The notes under the pieces were generated by a model. That model was given only the letters and a program-made list of their open reading frames with translations. It did no database searches and had not been told where the DNA came from. From the NCBI GenBank assembly GCA_003254885.1, contig QANT01007337.1:1-27899 (forward strand): DNA of 27,899 nt, given 5' to 3'. A program made the position numbers and the translations under genes. The stretch comes from Purshia tridentata (lineage: Eukaryota; Streptophyta; Magnoliopsida; Rosales; Rosaceae). Below, piece after piece: positions 1 through 11,495 of the stretch (positions within the stretch are counted from its first letter, which is position 1; each line of letters begins with the position of its first letter).

Positions 1-303
1 ATTTCAAGAGTAGCATCAATTATTTAATAGATAAATACTTTAGAAAATCAAAATATGATATATATGATGATGCATGGCTAGCTTCTATAAAAGGATCGTG
101 TTGTTTAAGTAATTAATTAATTAATTTTTTTTTAATATTTTGAGACATTCAACGTAAAAGATACTTTTGATCTTCTAAATGCTTTACATTTTATGATCCA
201 TATGCTTTACATTTTATGATCCATATTTCTTTATGATTGCTTCTCTTATTCTCTGTTATGTTATAAAACAGCAACTACAAGGACAAAAGTAAGCTGATCT
301 AAT

Positions 304-341
304 GAGAGGGAGAGGGAGAGGGAGAGGGAGAGAGAGAGAGN

Positions 342-386
<45 letters not shown>
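304..386. repeat. (GAGAGG)n/(GA)n microsatellite at the HIPP intron 2 donor
   Basis: A run of GAGAGG units passes into a pure GA tract, with one ambiguous base at 341. On the HIPP coding strand it is a CT tract starting only four bases into intron 2 (gtcc, then the tract). The N suggests the assembler could not settle the repeat, so its length is unreliable. Confidence 0.95.
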
Positions 387-389
<3 letters not shown>

Positions 390-665
390 CTCTCATAGAG
401 GTAACAGCATTCTTGACTCTTCTTTCACAGCCATCACAATCCATTTTGACTTTGATCTCAACTGTCTGACAATGAAAAACAAAACCCATCTTCAGTGTTT
501 TTGTTTTGTACTAATTAAAACAATGTTCAGTTTGAGTATGATGGAGTTTCACACAAGGCCACTGGTTACTAGCTTGGCGATAATGATGAGTACCTGCAAT
601 GGTTTGCGCTTGCTTCTTGTGCTGGTCACACTGCAAAAGTTGGAAAGATAGTCAAGAGCACCCAT
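390..665 (-). CDS. HIPP: Heavy-metal-associated isoprenylated plant protein (HIPP), 5' part only
   Basis: Two coding exons read leftward: exon 1 at 594-665 (72 nt, starting MGALDYLSNFCSVTSTRSKR) and exon 2 at 390-465 (76 nt). Exon 2 encodes TVEIKVKMDCDGCERRVKNA followed by VTSMRG. The intron between them is GT-AG, and exon 2 ends in phase 1 before a gt at 389-388. MDCDGC (residues 32-37) contains the CxxC metal-binding pair of the HMA fold. The N-terminus matches the HIPP20/22/24-type clade as I remember it. In the family, this HMA domain binds soft metals and a C-terminal CaaX box is prenylated for membrane anchoring. The rest of the HMA domain and the CaaX tail should be in a third exon, which I do not see in 1-300, so the gene is cut by the window edge. 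The second intron begins almost at once with a long CT tract on the coding strand. Confidence 0.9.
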
Positions 666-680
666 TTTCAGAGGGAGACA

Positions 681-699
681 GAGAGAGAGAGAGAGAGAG
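681..699. repeat. (GA)n microsatellite in the HIPP 5' leader
   Basis: A short GA tract lies between the predicted HIPP transcription start and its ATG. It reads CT on the coding strand. CT-rich leaders are common in plant genes. Confidence 0.9.
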
Positions 700-732
700 G
701 TGAATGATAGATAGATACAATGTGAGAGTTGG

Positions 733-742
733 TATTTATATA
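733..742 (-). promoter_or_regulatory. TATA box of the HIPP gene
   Basis: On the minus strand this reads TATATAAATA, about 70 bp upstream of the HIPP start codon. A start site about 30 bp downstream (near 705) would put the CT tract at 681-699 inside the 5' leader. The spacing and sequence suit a plant core promoter. There is no transcript evidence. Confidence 0.6.
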
Positions 743-1371
743 GATTAAGAGAGCTTATAATTAATTGGTCTTTGGATTAGAAGAGGCCTAAAGGGATGTG
801 AGAGAAATAAAGCAGTATCTAGAAAATATAGTTAATTAGGCTCCTTTGCATTATTGTTGCAAACTTTATTCGATTCTTATTTTTGACCACATATCACCAT
901 TTTTGTTAAACAGAAGTTATCAGTTGAACTAATTACCAAACTCATGATAGTTAAAGTACTAAAGTAAAATGTACATGCATTTCAAAGTTAGTACTAAAAT
1001 TAGAATTAGATCAAACTTCAGGTACCAATAATAAAGAAAGCAATTAATCATAAGAGGGCGCGCAATGTGTAGTGGTTTTGTGTCTAAATTATTGGGAAAA
1101 TTTGTAAAGTACTTTCGTGTTTGCTTTCCATTTTGTTCAATGAATCCGTGGCTTTGCTTTCAGATTATTTTTAAGAAAAAGAACCCGCAATAATGGCTTG
1201 ATTCTATCCAGAATTGTAGGGGAAAAAAGAGGTACCTAAAATTTAAAGAAAATATATTGCAAGATTTGTTTTCTCTTTTTGGATTACACAATAATTGAAA
1301 ACGTTGAAAATTGAAATGGAAAAATGATAGAAAATTAGGTTTAACTCCTAGAGACAACTTTTATTTTTTGA

Positions 1372-1656
1372 GAAAAAAATACCCATAGTTGGTATTTTAT
1401 ATGCGGCCCCCAGCCTTTGGGTTGGTATACATATGTAAGAAGTTCCAATCATTCTTTAGTAGATTTTAGTAACTGGGGACTTGTACACTAGCACATGATT
1501 TCACCATGAAAATTCCATTTGAAGAAGAAAAATACCCATAGTTGGTATTTTATATGCGGCCCCTAGCATTTGGGTTGGTATTCTTCAGTAGATTTTAGTG
1601 ATTGGGGACTTGTACACTACTACATGATTTCACCATGAAAATTCCATTTGAAGAAG
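1372..1656. repeat. Tandem direct duplication, about 155 bp and 130 bp copies
   Basis: Copy 1 (about 1372-1526) and copy 2 (about 1527-1656) share almost all their sequence, from aaatacccatagttggtatt to gaaaattccatttgaagaag. Copy 2 differs by a few substitutions and lacks about 25 bp after gggttggtat. No coding content is convincing in either copy. The rest of 750-2250 shows no gene: it is AT-rich upstream sequence of HIPP without recognisable exons. Confidence 0.85.
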
Positions 1657-2256
1657 GCCTCAAAACAAACTTATTTAGTGGGGTTTCTAATGAAAGATTA
1701 ACAGTCTTGATTTCATCTACAATGTCTTCTCAAGACTGTCATAAGCTTATATTTAACCTAATTCCATGTTCGGTTTGTAATGAAGATCACAATTCTAAAG
1801 CAATGCGTTAACCGAAGTAGGATTAGGCTAGATCCAGAATTCGATTTGTGGTGTAACAAAGGAAATAGAGTATCCAATCATCTTTCTAAAAATGAACATA
1901 TTGTCCATGCCCTATTAATCCATTTGATACCTACTAAACAAACATAACATGATTAGTTTTGATCCCAAAAGAAATCTCTCTCAAGGTGTTCTAGTTGGGT
2001 GATTGCTTTCTCAAGACATGGAAGGCAAAGCATAACATAATTAGGCATAGACATACCACTAAGATTAGACTGAATCAATCAATGTTAGTTTACCAGCTTT
2101 GCTGGTGACCATGTTGGCTTTCCTCTGCCCATTTGTTTTGCATACGCAAGGTTAACTCACATTAAGATTTGTCTTTCCAAGAATATGATACTATAAATTG
2201 TCAAATACTTTGCATTAGTGCACTTATGAGGAACCCAAAATAGGGAATATTGTTGT

Positions 2257-2498
2257 GAGAGCATCTCCAGCCCTTTCATTCTCTCCAATTTGAGGATAAA
2301 TTTGAAAGAAAAGTTAAATTTGGAGGACAGTCCAATGCTAAAGTTGAAAATTTTTCTAAATTTTTATTTATTTTTGTTTGGGTTTCTAGTCTAAAATTTA
2401 ACCATTTGAGATTTTGGAAGCCTTGTATATTCAACTTGATTTGGAGAAATTTTTGAGAAAACCTCAAATTTGGAGAGATTTTAAGAAATGGTTGGAAC
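2257..2498. mobile_element. Foldback (MITE-like) element
   Basis: The left end reads gagcatctccagccctttca and continues into ctctccaatttgagg. The right end, reverse-complemented, reads tccaaccatttcttaaaatc and then tctccaaatttgagg. The two arms pair over roughly 30 bp with mismatches. The GAGCATCTCCA terminus is a common plant MITE-type end from memory. The right end looks eroded past ggttgga. No coding capacity is seen. The superfamily is unassigned. Confidence 0.55.
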
Positions 2499-2931
2499 TA
2501 TGTTTTATGTCATTTTTCACCAAATTTAAATTTGGCATAGAAAAATCCTGTAAAACATGAGGGAAGTCTTTAGCAAAATTTAGACAATCATCAACGGGTA
2601 TCAAGTTAGCAAAATGAGTTCTACACATTGATACAAGACTACCTACAGCCAAGGCCTTTAAATTATTTTTAAAAATACATAAAATAAAAAAATTCTTACA
2701 CCTGGTACAAAAGGAGGAAGCACAAAATGGTTGCACCTACTCGAAAAACCCGAAAAACCCTTGACCAGATACTTGACACTAGTTTTACAAGCCAATGGCA
2801 GTTTTATCCCCACATCTACAACTCCCACTCAATCCTTATATTCTACCTGCTGTCTGCTAATTCGGTTGGGGATGTAGTTTAACCAAAAGAATGAAAGGAA
2901 GAGAAAAAGTACAGTCACAAATTTGCTCAGA

Positions 2932-5900
2932 CTAACTTGAATTACTGTTCACATAAGAAGATGATAATTTCTTCAGCTTTTGACCACGTAAACCATTCCA
3001 AAAAGCAGCTGCACTCATTACCTTCTTGCCTGGAGGCTGAACCTCCAATACCTAAATAAGTTGTCAAAGCACGAAAAATATTAAGTCAAAAGCACAATGT
3101 GCATTCATTTTGGGGATTGATGGTATCAAAAACATCATAGTATATATGAATTTTTCCATATGTGGTTGGATTGAAGACAAAGAAGACTGCAAAAAATGTA
3201 ACTTCCAGTTGCAATACTAGACAGTAAACATGTCATAAACAGAAATTGACAGAACGCACCTCTAGTGCTGTGTACCCTTCACATGGGAATACTAATGCAC
3301 CCTTTATAAAAGTGACGTCATCTGCTTGGTTGACCTGAATATTGCTATGGCTGCAAACTTTCGTTGTGATAATTTTAAGTTCCAGGATATTGTGTTGTCC
3401 ATTTTTACCGTCAACAGCTACAACTTTAGCTCGAGTTCCAGGCCAGCCTGCAAAGGCACGAACCTATAGAGGTTGCATGTCACTACTCTGTAATCCAATT
3501 TAAGGAAAAGTAGAGAGCATACCTTATTATGTAGGACTGGAGCTTCCTGATCAAAGGATAGCCATGACTCCTCAGGAGTAATCTATAAAACACACAATGA
3601 ACTTCAATGTGCAATCAAAGGTGACAATAAAAACATACTGGGCCACCATTCTGTTGCAGCAGATCAACTGTTACTATATGGATTATGCAGAAACATTCTA
3701 GTAACTTCACTGCAAGGTGTACCTTGGGAGCTAAGGTAGCTTTAGAGTCATCCTGAGGCTGTGCTTTCACCTTGGCTGATCCATTAAGAATAGAAGGAAG
3801 CTCGTGAATCAGTAGTTTAGATCCTACGCAATAAAAGAGTAGGTTACATTATATGAAATGCAACAGACCCATAAGATATACTAAATTTGTAATATGATTG
3901 TACTGACATAGATCCTACATAAAACCATGAAGCACAAAAGTCGCTGCTCATTGAATATAAGCAGGACAACGATACATGAAAATCAAAACATGTGAAGGAT
4001 TGATCACCAAATTTCAGGACAGCCTTAGAAATCTTCAGTGTGTTGACTGTCTTGCAAAGCAAAGCAGGTATGCATGAGGTGGATTGGTCTGAAGGCACAT
4101 ATAAATAGGTGGACTATAAATTATAAAACTGGGGCCATCAGCCCTTTTTGATTTGTAGTATTGTTCAAAATGCAACCTAGAGAGCCATCACAGAAAAATT
4201 AAGAAAACAAGAGTGAAAAGAAAGAAAGTGCAAACCATGCCTTCAATGTACCAAAATAATCTAAATCCACAAATCAAAGTCCATTTAATTCTGGTAAAAG
4301 ACAGCTGTATGGACACTTGAAAACTTTATTAGTACTTAATAAGGAAAACTGAAAAGCTAAAAAAAATCAAGATGAATAACCTTCTTAGAAAGAAGACTGA
4401 CCTAAAAAAAAGAAAATTTAATTAGCGCTCAAAATTTGAACACAATCAATAGGGGGCTCAAATTAGAACAATATGGAAACCTAGAAACAAATAATAAACA
4501 AGCTGGACACCAGAGAAAACACATTATAATCCTGTCATTTTGGTGTAAAATACCATTTTACAGACTCTGCAAAAACTCTAATGACAAATAAATGCTTCCA
4601 GTCCCAGAAACAAGAACCTAGGCACCAGAAAAAAGAGCCTATGCAGATACCAAATAGGGTTAGAATTAGACACAAAAGGCCAATTATAAATGAGATTAGA
4701 AATCCAAGAAAATAAATCTAAAACTCATAGACCTACTACAAAAACACAAGACCAAACTTATTAACAAAATAATATGCAAAATTATAAATAAAATATTCAT
4801 ATGGGATATTGCAGATACTTCAAATTTTATCAACAATGACTCAAATGAAAAGCCAACAAACCCTTGACAAGAACTACCATCATTTAGATGTTGCATGTGG
4901 GACTTGCATAGTGAAACTCAAGGTGCCATACCAAAAACTATATATAAATATAGCAGCTAAACCCTCTTTCATTGCTGCATCACACAGACAATTAACAATT
5001 ACAACATAAGACCCCATTGTCCCAAATATAACAATAAGATTGATCTAAAGAGAAATGTCCATGGTAGTGTAAGAGTCGATCAATATTTCTCTAATATTTA
5101 TTGAGTCTTTTATTATGTTTAGGAATCTTGGGAGTTCTGTTAGAAAAATTATAACTTGTAAGAAAATAATATTTGGATAAACAAAAAGTTATGCGTTGTT
5201 GAAGGCTTGGTGCCTTGATATCCTTCTTTACTTTCTTCTCTATTCTCTTCCCTATTATTCTCTATTTCTCTAATTTGTCTAAAATTACAGCAACCCTAAA
5301 ACTGCTTTTCCCTAAACCTTTTTAGTTACCAAAATGTTCCATCATCCAAATCCCACTCTAATTATAGGCAACGCCCACCTTGTGTTGTCCTACATCATTA
5401 GAATTTAGAAGGTTAACAGAATGAGGGAGCATGAAAGAGAAGGAAAGAGATCAAAAGTGAAAGAGTGATTTTAGGGATGTGGGCCAGGCCCATGCACTGG
5501 GCTCAATATTGAGGCCTTGACAAACTACGACTTGCATGGTAAAAACTAGATTATAAAAAATATAGCAGAAATAAGTTATAAATAAGAATATTTAAGATAA
5601 AGGGGAGAAAAAAAAGAAGAAAAAAGAACAAAGTACACCTTCAGAAAATAGCAACCCAAGTAGATCTGGTGCCTGCAAACCAGAAGAAAAATTACTCAGA
5701 CAATGCTTCCAAGTGGCAGCAACCGTAAAATTATATAAAAGACCATGAAAAATCTAAAAGGTTAATTCACATTCTCAACGCAAGTAGAGCTGCTGCCACT
5801 GGAAAAATCCAGGCATGGCTATGGGAAAACTAAGCCCCTGGCAGACCCGCTGCAGACTGATTGTGGTTCTGTGAATTCTGATGCATACCAACTGTGATTT

Positions 5901-8900
5901 TGTGATCCCAGCATTTCTAGTCTGGTTGAGGCATATTTGGGATGTTATGGCATACTACAATGACTTGTGAATGTCATGGCTTCTTAACTCTATGACTTCG
6001 GATATCAACTTCAATTTTCTACGACATCCCACACCTCATGATATCTGGGATGTTATGACTCAAACTTATTTTGTTGGCAACAATGTTTCCTAAATTTATG
6101 AGCCAAGCCACAGGGCATATGAGCACATAATGCCAACAAGCGAAAAAAATTGGCTAGGAATTGCAATTACTTGTAGGTACCACGAAATATCTAACATGTA
6201 CACAGAAATCATCATGCATCAAAGATCTTGCAGCTCAAGTCATGTCAGCTACTACTTGATCTAGACAAATCATTACTGACTCAGACCCAGAAGTCGCACA
6301 GATCAGATATTTCCTAAAAAATTTGCATCCATAAGCTCCATATAAGCATTATCTCTAGATAAGCATCATTCATACCTTAATTTGATCATCAATTTCCATT
6401 CTTTCACAGGCAATGATTGGTCCAGCATCCAGTGCACGGACAGTGAATGCTAATGATACTCCTGTTTCCTTAACACCATCCTAATTCAGAAATTTAAGAA
6501 TGTAGAAAAAACTCCTTATTCAGAAAGTTTAAATGTGACTAATATAAAATGCAAAAATTTATAACATACAAAATAAGAAACATCAAAACCTAAATAACCT
6601 GCAAGGCTCTTTGAACAGGTGCAGCACCACGATACAATGGAAGCAGACTTGGGTGTATATTGACCGTGCCTGAGAAAATACTTTGGATTGAGAAATAATT
6701 CTGGCAGCTGATCAGGTTTCAAGATAGCAAATTCTCTCAACATATTTTCATATGCAGAAAAATGCCATTTTAAGGAAAAAACCAACATGGTGAACTCAAT
6801 GCATACCAAGCACATTTCAACTACATAATTTCTGCATCAGAAAGTCTAAGAAAATGTAGGTCATTGGCATTAACCATCTATATCCGATGCTTGGACCACC
6901 AATTGCCTTGAAAAGGTTGAAACTGATCGCTCAAATGAACTCTGGCTGAGGTTAAACAACTAATCAGTAACCTCACCCTTCCTCACTTCCAAAAATAAGT
7001 GAAATGTCACAGGTGTAGATACAAAATCTAAAGCATGTATAAAATACCCTTAAAAGGCAAGCCATAAGAGCCAAGTAGAGGTGTAAATTGAAATGAGAAT
7101 AACCTCTATTGCTATTGAGATAATTACTAATTGTCAAGAATCGGAATTTAAACCGGTAAAATTATGATAACGCCCTAATACAAAATAATTTATACTCTTC
7201 TCAACAACTAATAAAATATCGGAAATTCCAAAAAAAAAAAAAAAAAACTATTTTACTAATAATAAGGCTACCACAGTACCTTGCAAAAAAAAGTATTTTA
7301 TATCCTTTTATTATTTAGTGCTCATTTGGTATGTGGTATTGTATTGGACTGTTGGCATTATAAAAATGATAGGTGCAATTCTTGTGCAAATCATTTATGT
7401 TCACTCGAGATATGCAACTAGTCAGTTGGCATTTGTTTTAATAAAAAACACAATCTTGTGCATGGAAATTTAATATAAAGCAGATAACAGAAATTTTCAA
7501 TTTTGACGACAAAATTCATCCAACTAACCCAAAATTGGGATATTGAGAAACTTGCTAGGTAAAATATTCCCATATGCGGCCGTAATGCAAAGTTCTGGCT
7601 GCAAAGCTCTTAAGTTGGACAAGAACACATCCTGCAAAAAAAAAGTAAATAAAAATGAACCCTTTTCATTTAAAATCACTGCTTTCCAACAGTATCAAAA
7701 ACTTTCAGAAACACAGAGAACAGATGGAAACCCTTTTAATTAGTCTAACACAATAAGAAGAAGTATTTGGTTATTGGTAATGCTAAAAGGTTGCTTCCAT
7801 GGTTACAAAAGGAATGCCATATTATTCTTCTATTATTGGCCTAGTAAGTTTCCTTGCACAAAAGTAAGAACTGCACTTAGTCATTCCCATAAGTTAAAAC
7901 ATAAGCTGGCTCAGTACACAGGTTCAAACATAATATATCATAATAAACATAACTGAAGAGAAGTAAAGGATGGGGTGCCACTACTGGGTGTAAACAGTTA
8001 CTGAAAATTGTGCAGATGGTGACAAAAGATGTCTATAACTGACTACTAATGCAGCACCCACTTACATAAACAACTCAAACTCCCATTAAAATTGGCAAAA
8101 AATCTATATCAAATAAGAGAAAAAAATTAGGCACCATGTCATCCAAGTTAAAGGGCTTCGCAAAAGAAGATAACTGGCCAACTCTAGTTTCAATGTACAG
8201 ATGCCACTCTATTACAATATCAAATAATAGTTTTGGCGTAAACTGTAATCCAACATACCATAAAATAATAAAAACATTGAAAATTTTAAAGCCGATGTTC
8301 CAGAATACCATTAAAAGTTATGCAATAAATTTAACTAGATAAAAAGTTACCAAAAAATACTAATTAAATCTGTATAAAAAAAAAAGTAAAGAGATCCAGT
8401 TCTAGATGATAATTTTGGGACATGACTACATGAGCATGTAAACCAGTATTAGTTTATTTTCCTATAGTTACAAATGCACTACAATCACAAGAGAATTGTG
8501 AATATATGATCTTCAGAATAAGGATTGCAAAATTGCAGCTCAACAGCTGGAATGCTACCCAGTATAGAATATTACTACAGTTAACTCAATGATGGTCCTA
8601 ATCACATAACTAATGATTACATAGATTACTCATAAGGATTAAATAAACAAATTATTTCCACCAAGAGATGATAGCAAATTACCTCTCCAGCCCGTTCGGG
8701 TGTGAAAATAAGGTCTGAGGGGAAGTCTCTGTCAAGAGCATGTTGTGCTAAAGGAGAAGGCATCAACTTTTTCCCCCTATCCTTTCTGGAAGGCGGCTGA
8801 GTAACGATTGCTGCAACCTAAATCATACCAAATTAGTCATCCATAGTGCAAGAAATTAGTCTGTGTGTTTCTACAAAATCTCAATAGCAATTGTCTGTAT

Positions 8901-9679
8901 CAACTTTTTTTCTGGCTTAAATCAGTCCCTACCAAGGATTTTTTTTGGTTTTTGTTGAAATACCATTCCTTCAAGGATTGCAAGATTGGCAAACGTATAC
9001 ACAACATGCCTAAAATCAAGTAGTTCGACATAAGACTGATCCAGTTGAACCCTTAGTTACGCCTTATGACATAGCAATACAAGGAAAAGTGATTACCAGC
9101 ACACAACCCACCAATTGATGAGTACTGAATAAAAATACTTCACCAAAATTAAACAGCATTCATGATTTTTAGCTGTCCAATATGAGCACTCCTTCCACTT
9201 AATGTGCTAAGGAGGCATGTCACATCCCATCAATTATATACAAACCAAAAAAACGAACACTAAAATCATCAGATTGAGCAATATTTATGGCATCCTAAGG
9301 TGAAGCCACCAGATGGCGCATCCCAATTTTCTAGCCATTTTCCCATGCCGGCGAAGATATAGTTTATTAGAAATAACCTCAAGTATAACCATTTGTTAAT
9401 GAAAACCAATCTTAGCCAATTTTCAGTAAAAAGGCAAATAAAGGACTATGGGCTGTAAAAAGGAAATGAAAAGAAAAGAAAAGAAAAAACCTGTTTTGAG
9501 TAAAGTTGAGAGCAAATGGAGCAATAATATAGCTTGAATGAACCAAATTATAATTTATTTCAATACCTCGAACAGAGAGTCTGGGGCACTTGATGCATTG
9601 AGAAGGGCATCAAGAACAGTTGCAGAGACCTTCAACAAAGTACACATTTCATCATACACAAATGTATAAATAAGTAGAC

Positions 9680-9722
<43 letters not shown>

Positions 9723-9848
9723 TACCTGAGGAGATCCTAAGAAGACGAGGGGCTTCCTCATGGTAGAGGAGCATAGATTAGAAGGAGAAGAAGAAGAAGT
9801 TGCTGCATTGAAGCACCAGAAGCGACGAAGCACCAGTGATGAATTCAT
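2932..9848 (-). CDS. FMT: Methionyl-tRNA formyltransferase, mitochondrial/plastid (372 aa, 11 coding exons)
   Basis: Formylates initiator Met-tRNA with 10-formyl-tetrahydrofolate for organellar translation initiation. Coding exons in transcription order: 9726-9848, 9567-9629, 8683-8817, 7529-7631, 6599-6669, 6376-6480, 5639-5672, 3723-3823, 3523-3582, 3260-3463, 2932-3051. Together they give 1119 nt with no frame break and all-canonical GT-AG introns. Residues 1-30 are Ser/Arg-rich without acidic residues, like an organellar transit peptide. The catalytic core follows: KPLVFLGSPQ (32-41), then NIHPSLLPLYRGAAPVQRA (145-163) with the expected Asn145 and His147, then LDAGP with Asp183. The C-terminal tRNA-binding domain includes VRAFAGWPGTRA and ends FWNGLRGQKLKKL. 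The start at 9848 is the first in-frame ATG; the upstream in-frame codon at 9866 is GTG. Length is normal for the plant enzyme. The gene is intact. Introns 3, 4, 6 and 7 contain no gene I can support. Confidence 0.95.
9682..9718. repeat. (GA)n microsatellite at the FMT intron 1 donor
   Basis: On the FMT coding strand intron 1 reads gtatgtt and then a CT tract of about 37 nt. The whole intron is only 96 nt, so the tract makes up over a third of it. Confidence 0.95.
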
Positions 9849-9880
9849 TCCCCGCTTGATTTTCACTTTCTCTTATGCAC

Positions 9881-11178
9881 CTACAAAGTAAGATGAATCA
9901 CACAAAGTAAAATAAAAGGGAAAAAATGTGTTAGACTTTGATCTCTTTTATTATTTTATGCAAATTCAACTAAACTCATTGTTAGTACAATGATGATTCC
10001 TAACGGAGCGGCACAAACTCGAATTAATAGGAGACCACCTAGAATGAATTATAAACTGTTTTAGTTACTTACATCTCCCGTTAAATTTTGCACATATAGG
10101 ACAATAATAAAAGCTACTTAACTACAATGTCAATGGCTATATAACTAGGCACAAATCAGTTTAGATTTTCTCCCTGTTAAGATTTTCTCAAGGTACATTG
10201 ACTGAAGACCTTAACCTGACCCTAAAAGTTTTATCCTTTGCAACTAGATACAAATACAGAGAAATCATTAAAATTTAAAATCTGAAAATGAACATTGTCA
10301 TCCACGTTAATTATAAATTTTAAAAAGAAAAAATTGCCAAGCACAAAAAAAAGATGAATACAATGCATCTGCCACTTCTGGAACTATCTTTCATGGTCGA
10401 TTACACTGAAATTCCAGTTAAGAATTAAAGAAAACGTACTTTTCCACAAACAAAAAAAATCTACATTATGAGTAATTTACTTGGCCCTTATATTTTAGTT
10501 TAGTCTGAACTAAAATTTTGGCAACAACAAATCTTTTGATTAAAAAAGACCCACCAACAATTGACAGTGTACTCGAAAGAAAAAAAAAGTTTTTAACAAA
10601 ATACTCGAAGCAAACTATTAGAAAATACATAACATACCCCACTAAGTTGTTTGGCTTCATAACAATGTTCCAGATTATTCTTGGTGGAAACAAAATTTAG
10701 AAAAACACATACTATATTTTGCTAACGTAGAATGAGAGAAAATATATCAAAATTTGAAACCACACCATGACAACTTGAGATATTTCCATACAAAAGAATG
10801 CATGTATAGATAACTGAATAAATACTGCCATTTATGTTAAGATAAAACAAGCCAAAGGGTAACCAGAAAAAGATAAAACACACCCAAGAAAAAAAATTCA
10901 GTTCTAGATAATTCAAACATATCTAAGTATTTCCATGGCCAATCACAGCAGAAACAACACAAACTAGCACATTGAATAAATAATTGCAGAATTTTTATCT
11001 TCTATTTTCTGGATACTAGAATTATCGATTTGGCAGCTTATTGACAATAGAAATTCAGGAAAATTAAAAGTTGGACTAATTGGAGATAATATGATTGGCA
11101 AGAAAAAAGCCTTAAACTTTAGTAGCTGACGAGCGCAAAATAAACGGGGGAAGAGAGAGAGAGAGAGAGAGGCGCACC
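9881..11178 (-). other. FMT: 5' leader exon end and leader intron of the FMT gene
   Basis: On the minus strand a donor (CTTCAG then gtgcgc) lies at 11178/11177. An acceptor (tactttgtag) ends at 9881, 32 nt before the FMT ATG. Between them are about 1.3 kb of AT-rich sequence with no convincing ORF. The intron starts with a CT tract (11152-11171 on the plus strand). The leader exon would extend from 11178 to a start site probably near 11300. This is inferred from splice signals only. Confidence 0.6.
11152..11171. repeat. (GA)n microsatellite at the FMT leader-intron donor
   Basis: A 20-bp GA tract. On the FMT strand it follows the donor gtgcgc directly as a CT tract. Confidence 0.9.
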
Positions 11179-11495
11179 TGAAGAAGACCCAAACTAGCAG
11201 TAGTACCCAACCATTTCTTTCGGTAAGAGAAAGAAGTTCGTTTTTATCTCTTTTTTCAGCCTCAGCAAAACAAAAAGAGAGACATGGATCCTCTACCCGT
11301 TTTTTTTGGTGCCAGACTATACCACAGTTTTAATCTCAACCCTCCAATATGATTGTATGGCTGAGATCTTTAAACATTTCCGAACTTTCCATTTTACCTC
11401 AAATATAAAATCAAAATCAAAAACAAAAACCACCCTATCAGTCCAGTGCCCACCCCAAGTACAGTGACTTAAACCCAAAACCCCAAGTGCAGAAG
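11179..11495. promoter_or_regulatory. Probable bidirectional promoter between FMT and the 319-aa protein gene
   Basis: The leader exon of the minus-strand FMT gene and the ATG of the plus-strand gene are at most 318 bp apart, so both promoters must lie here. On the plus strand TATAAA occurs at 11404-11409, which would place a start near 11435-11440, about 60 bp before the ATG at 11496. No TATA box is obvious for FMT, so that side may be TATA-less. An AAACCCAAAACCCC stretch near 11471 resembles a degenerate telo-box, which plant ribosomal genes often carry. That last point is weak. Confidence 0.6.

Noticed and set aside
5080..5520. Possible solo LTR in FMT intron 7, with gggccaggccca near its end
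   Set aside because: No clear matching ends, primer site or target duplication could be identified.
7774..8342. Short frames on both strands in FMT intron 3 and around it
   Set aside because: AT-rich intron frames with no protein resemblance; the exons on either side join without them.
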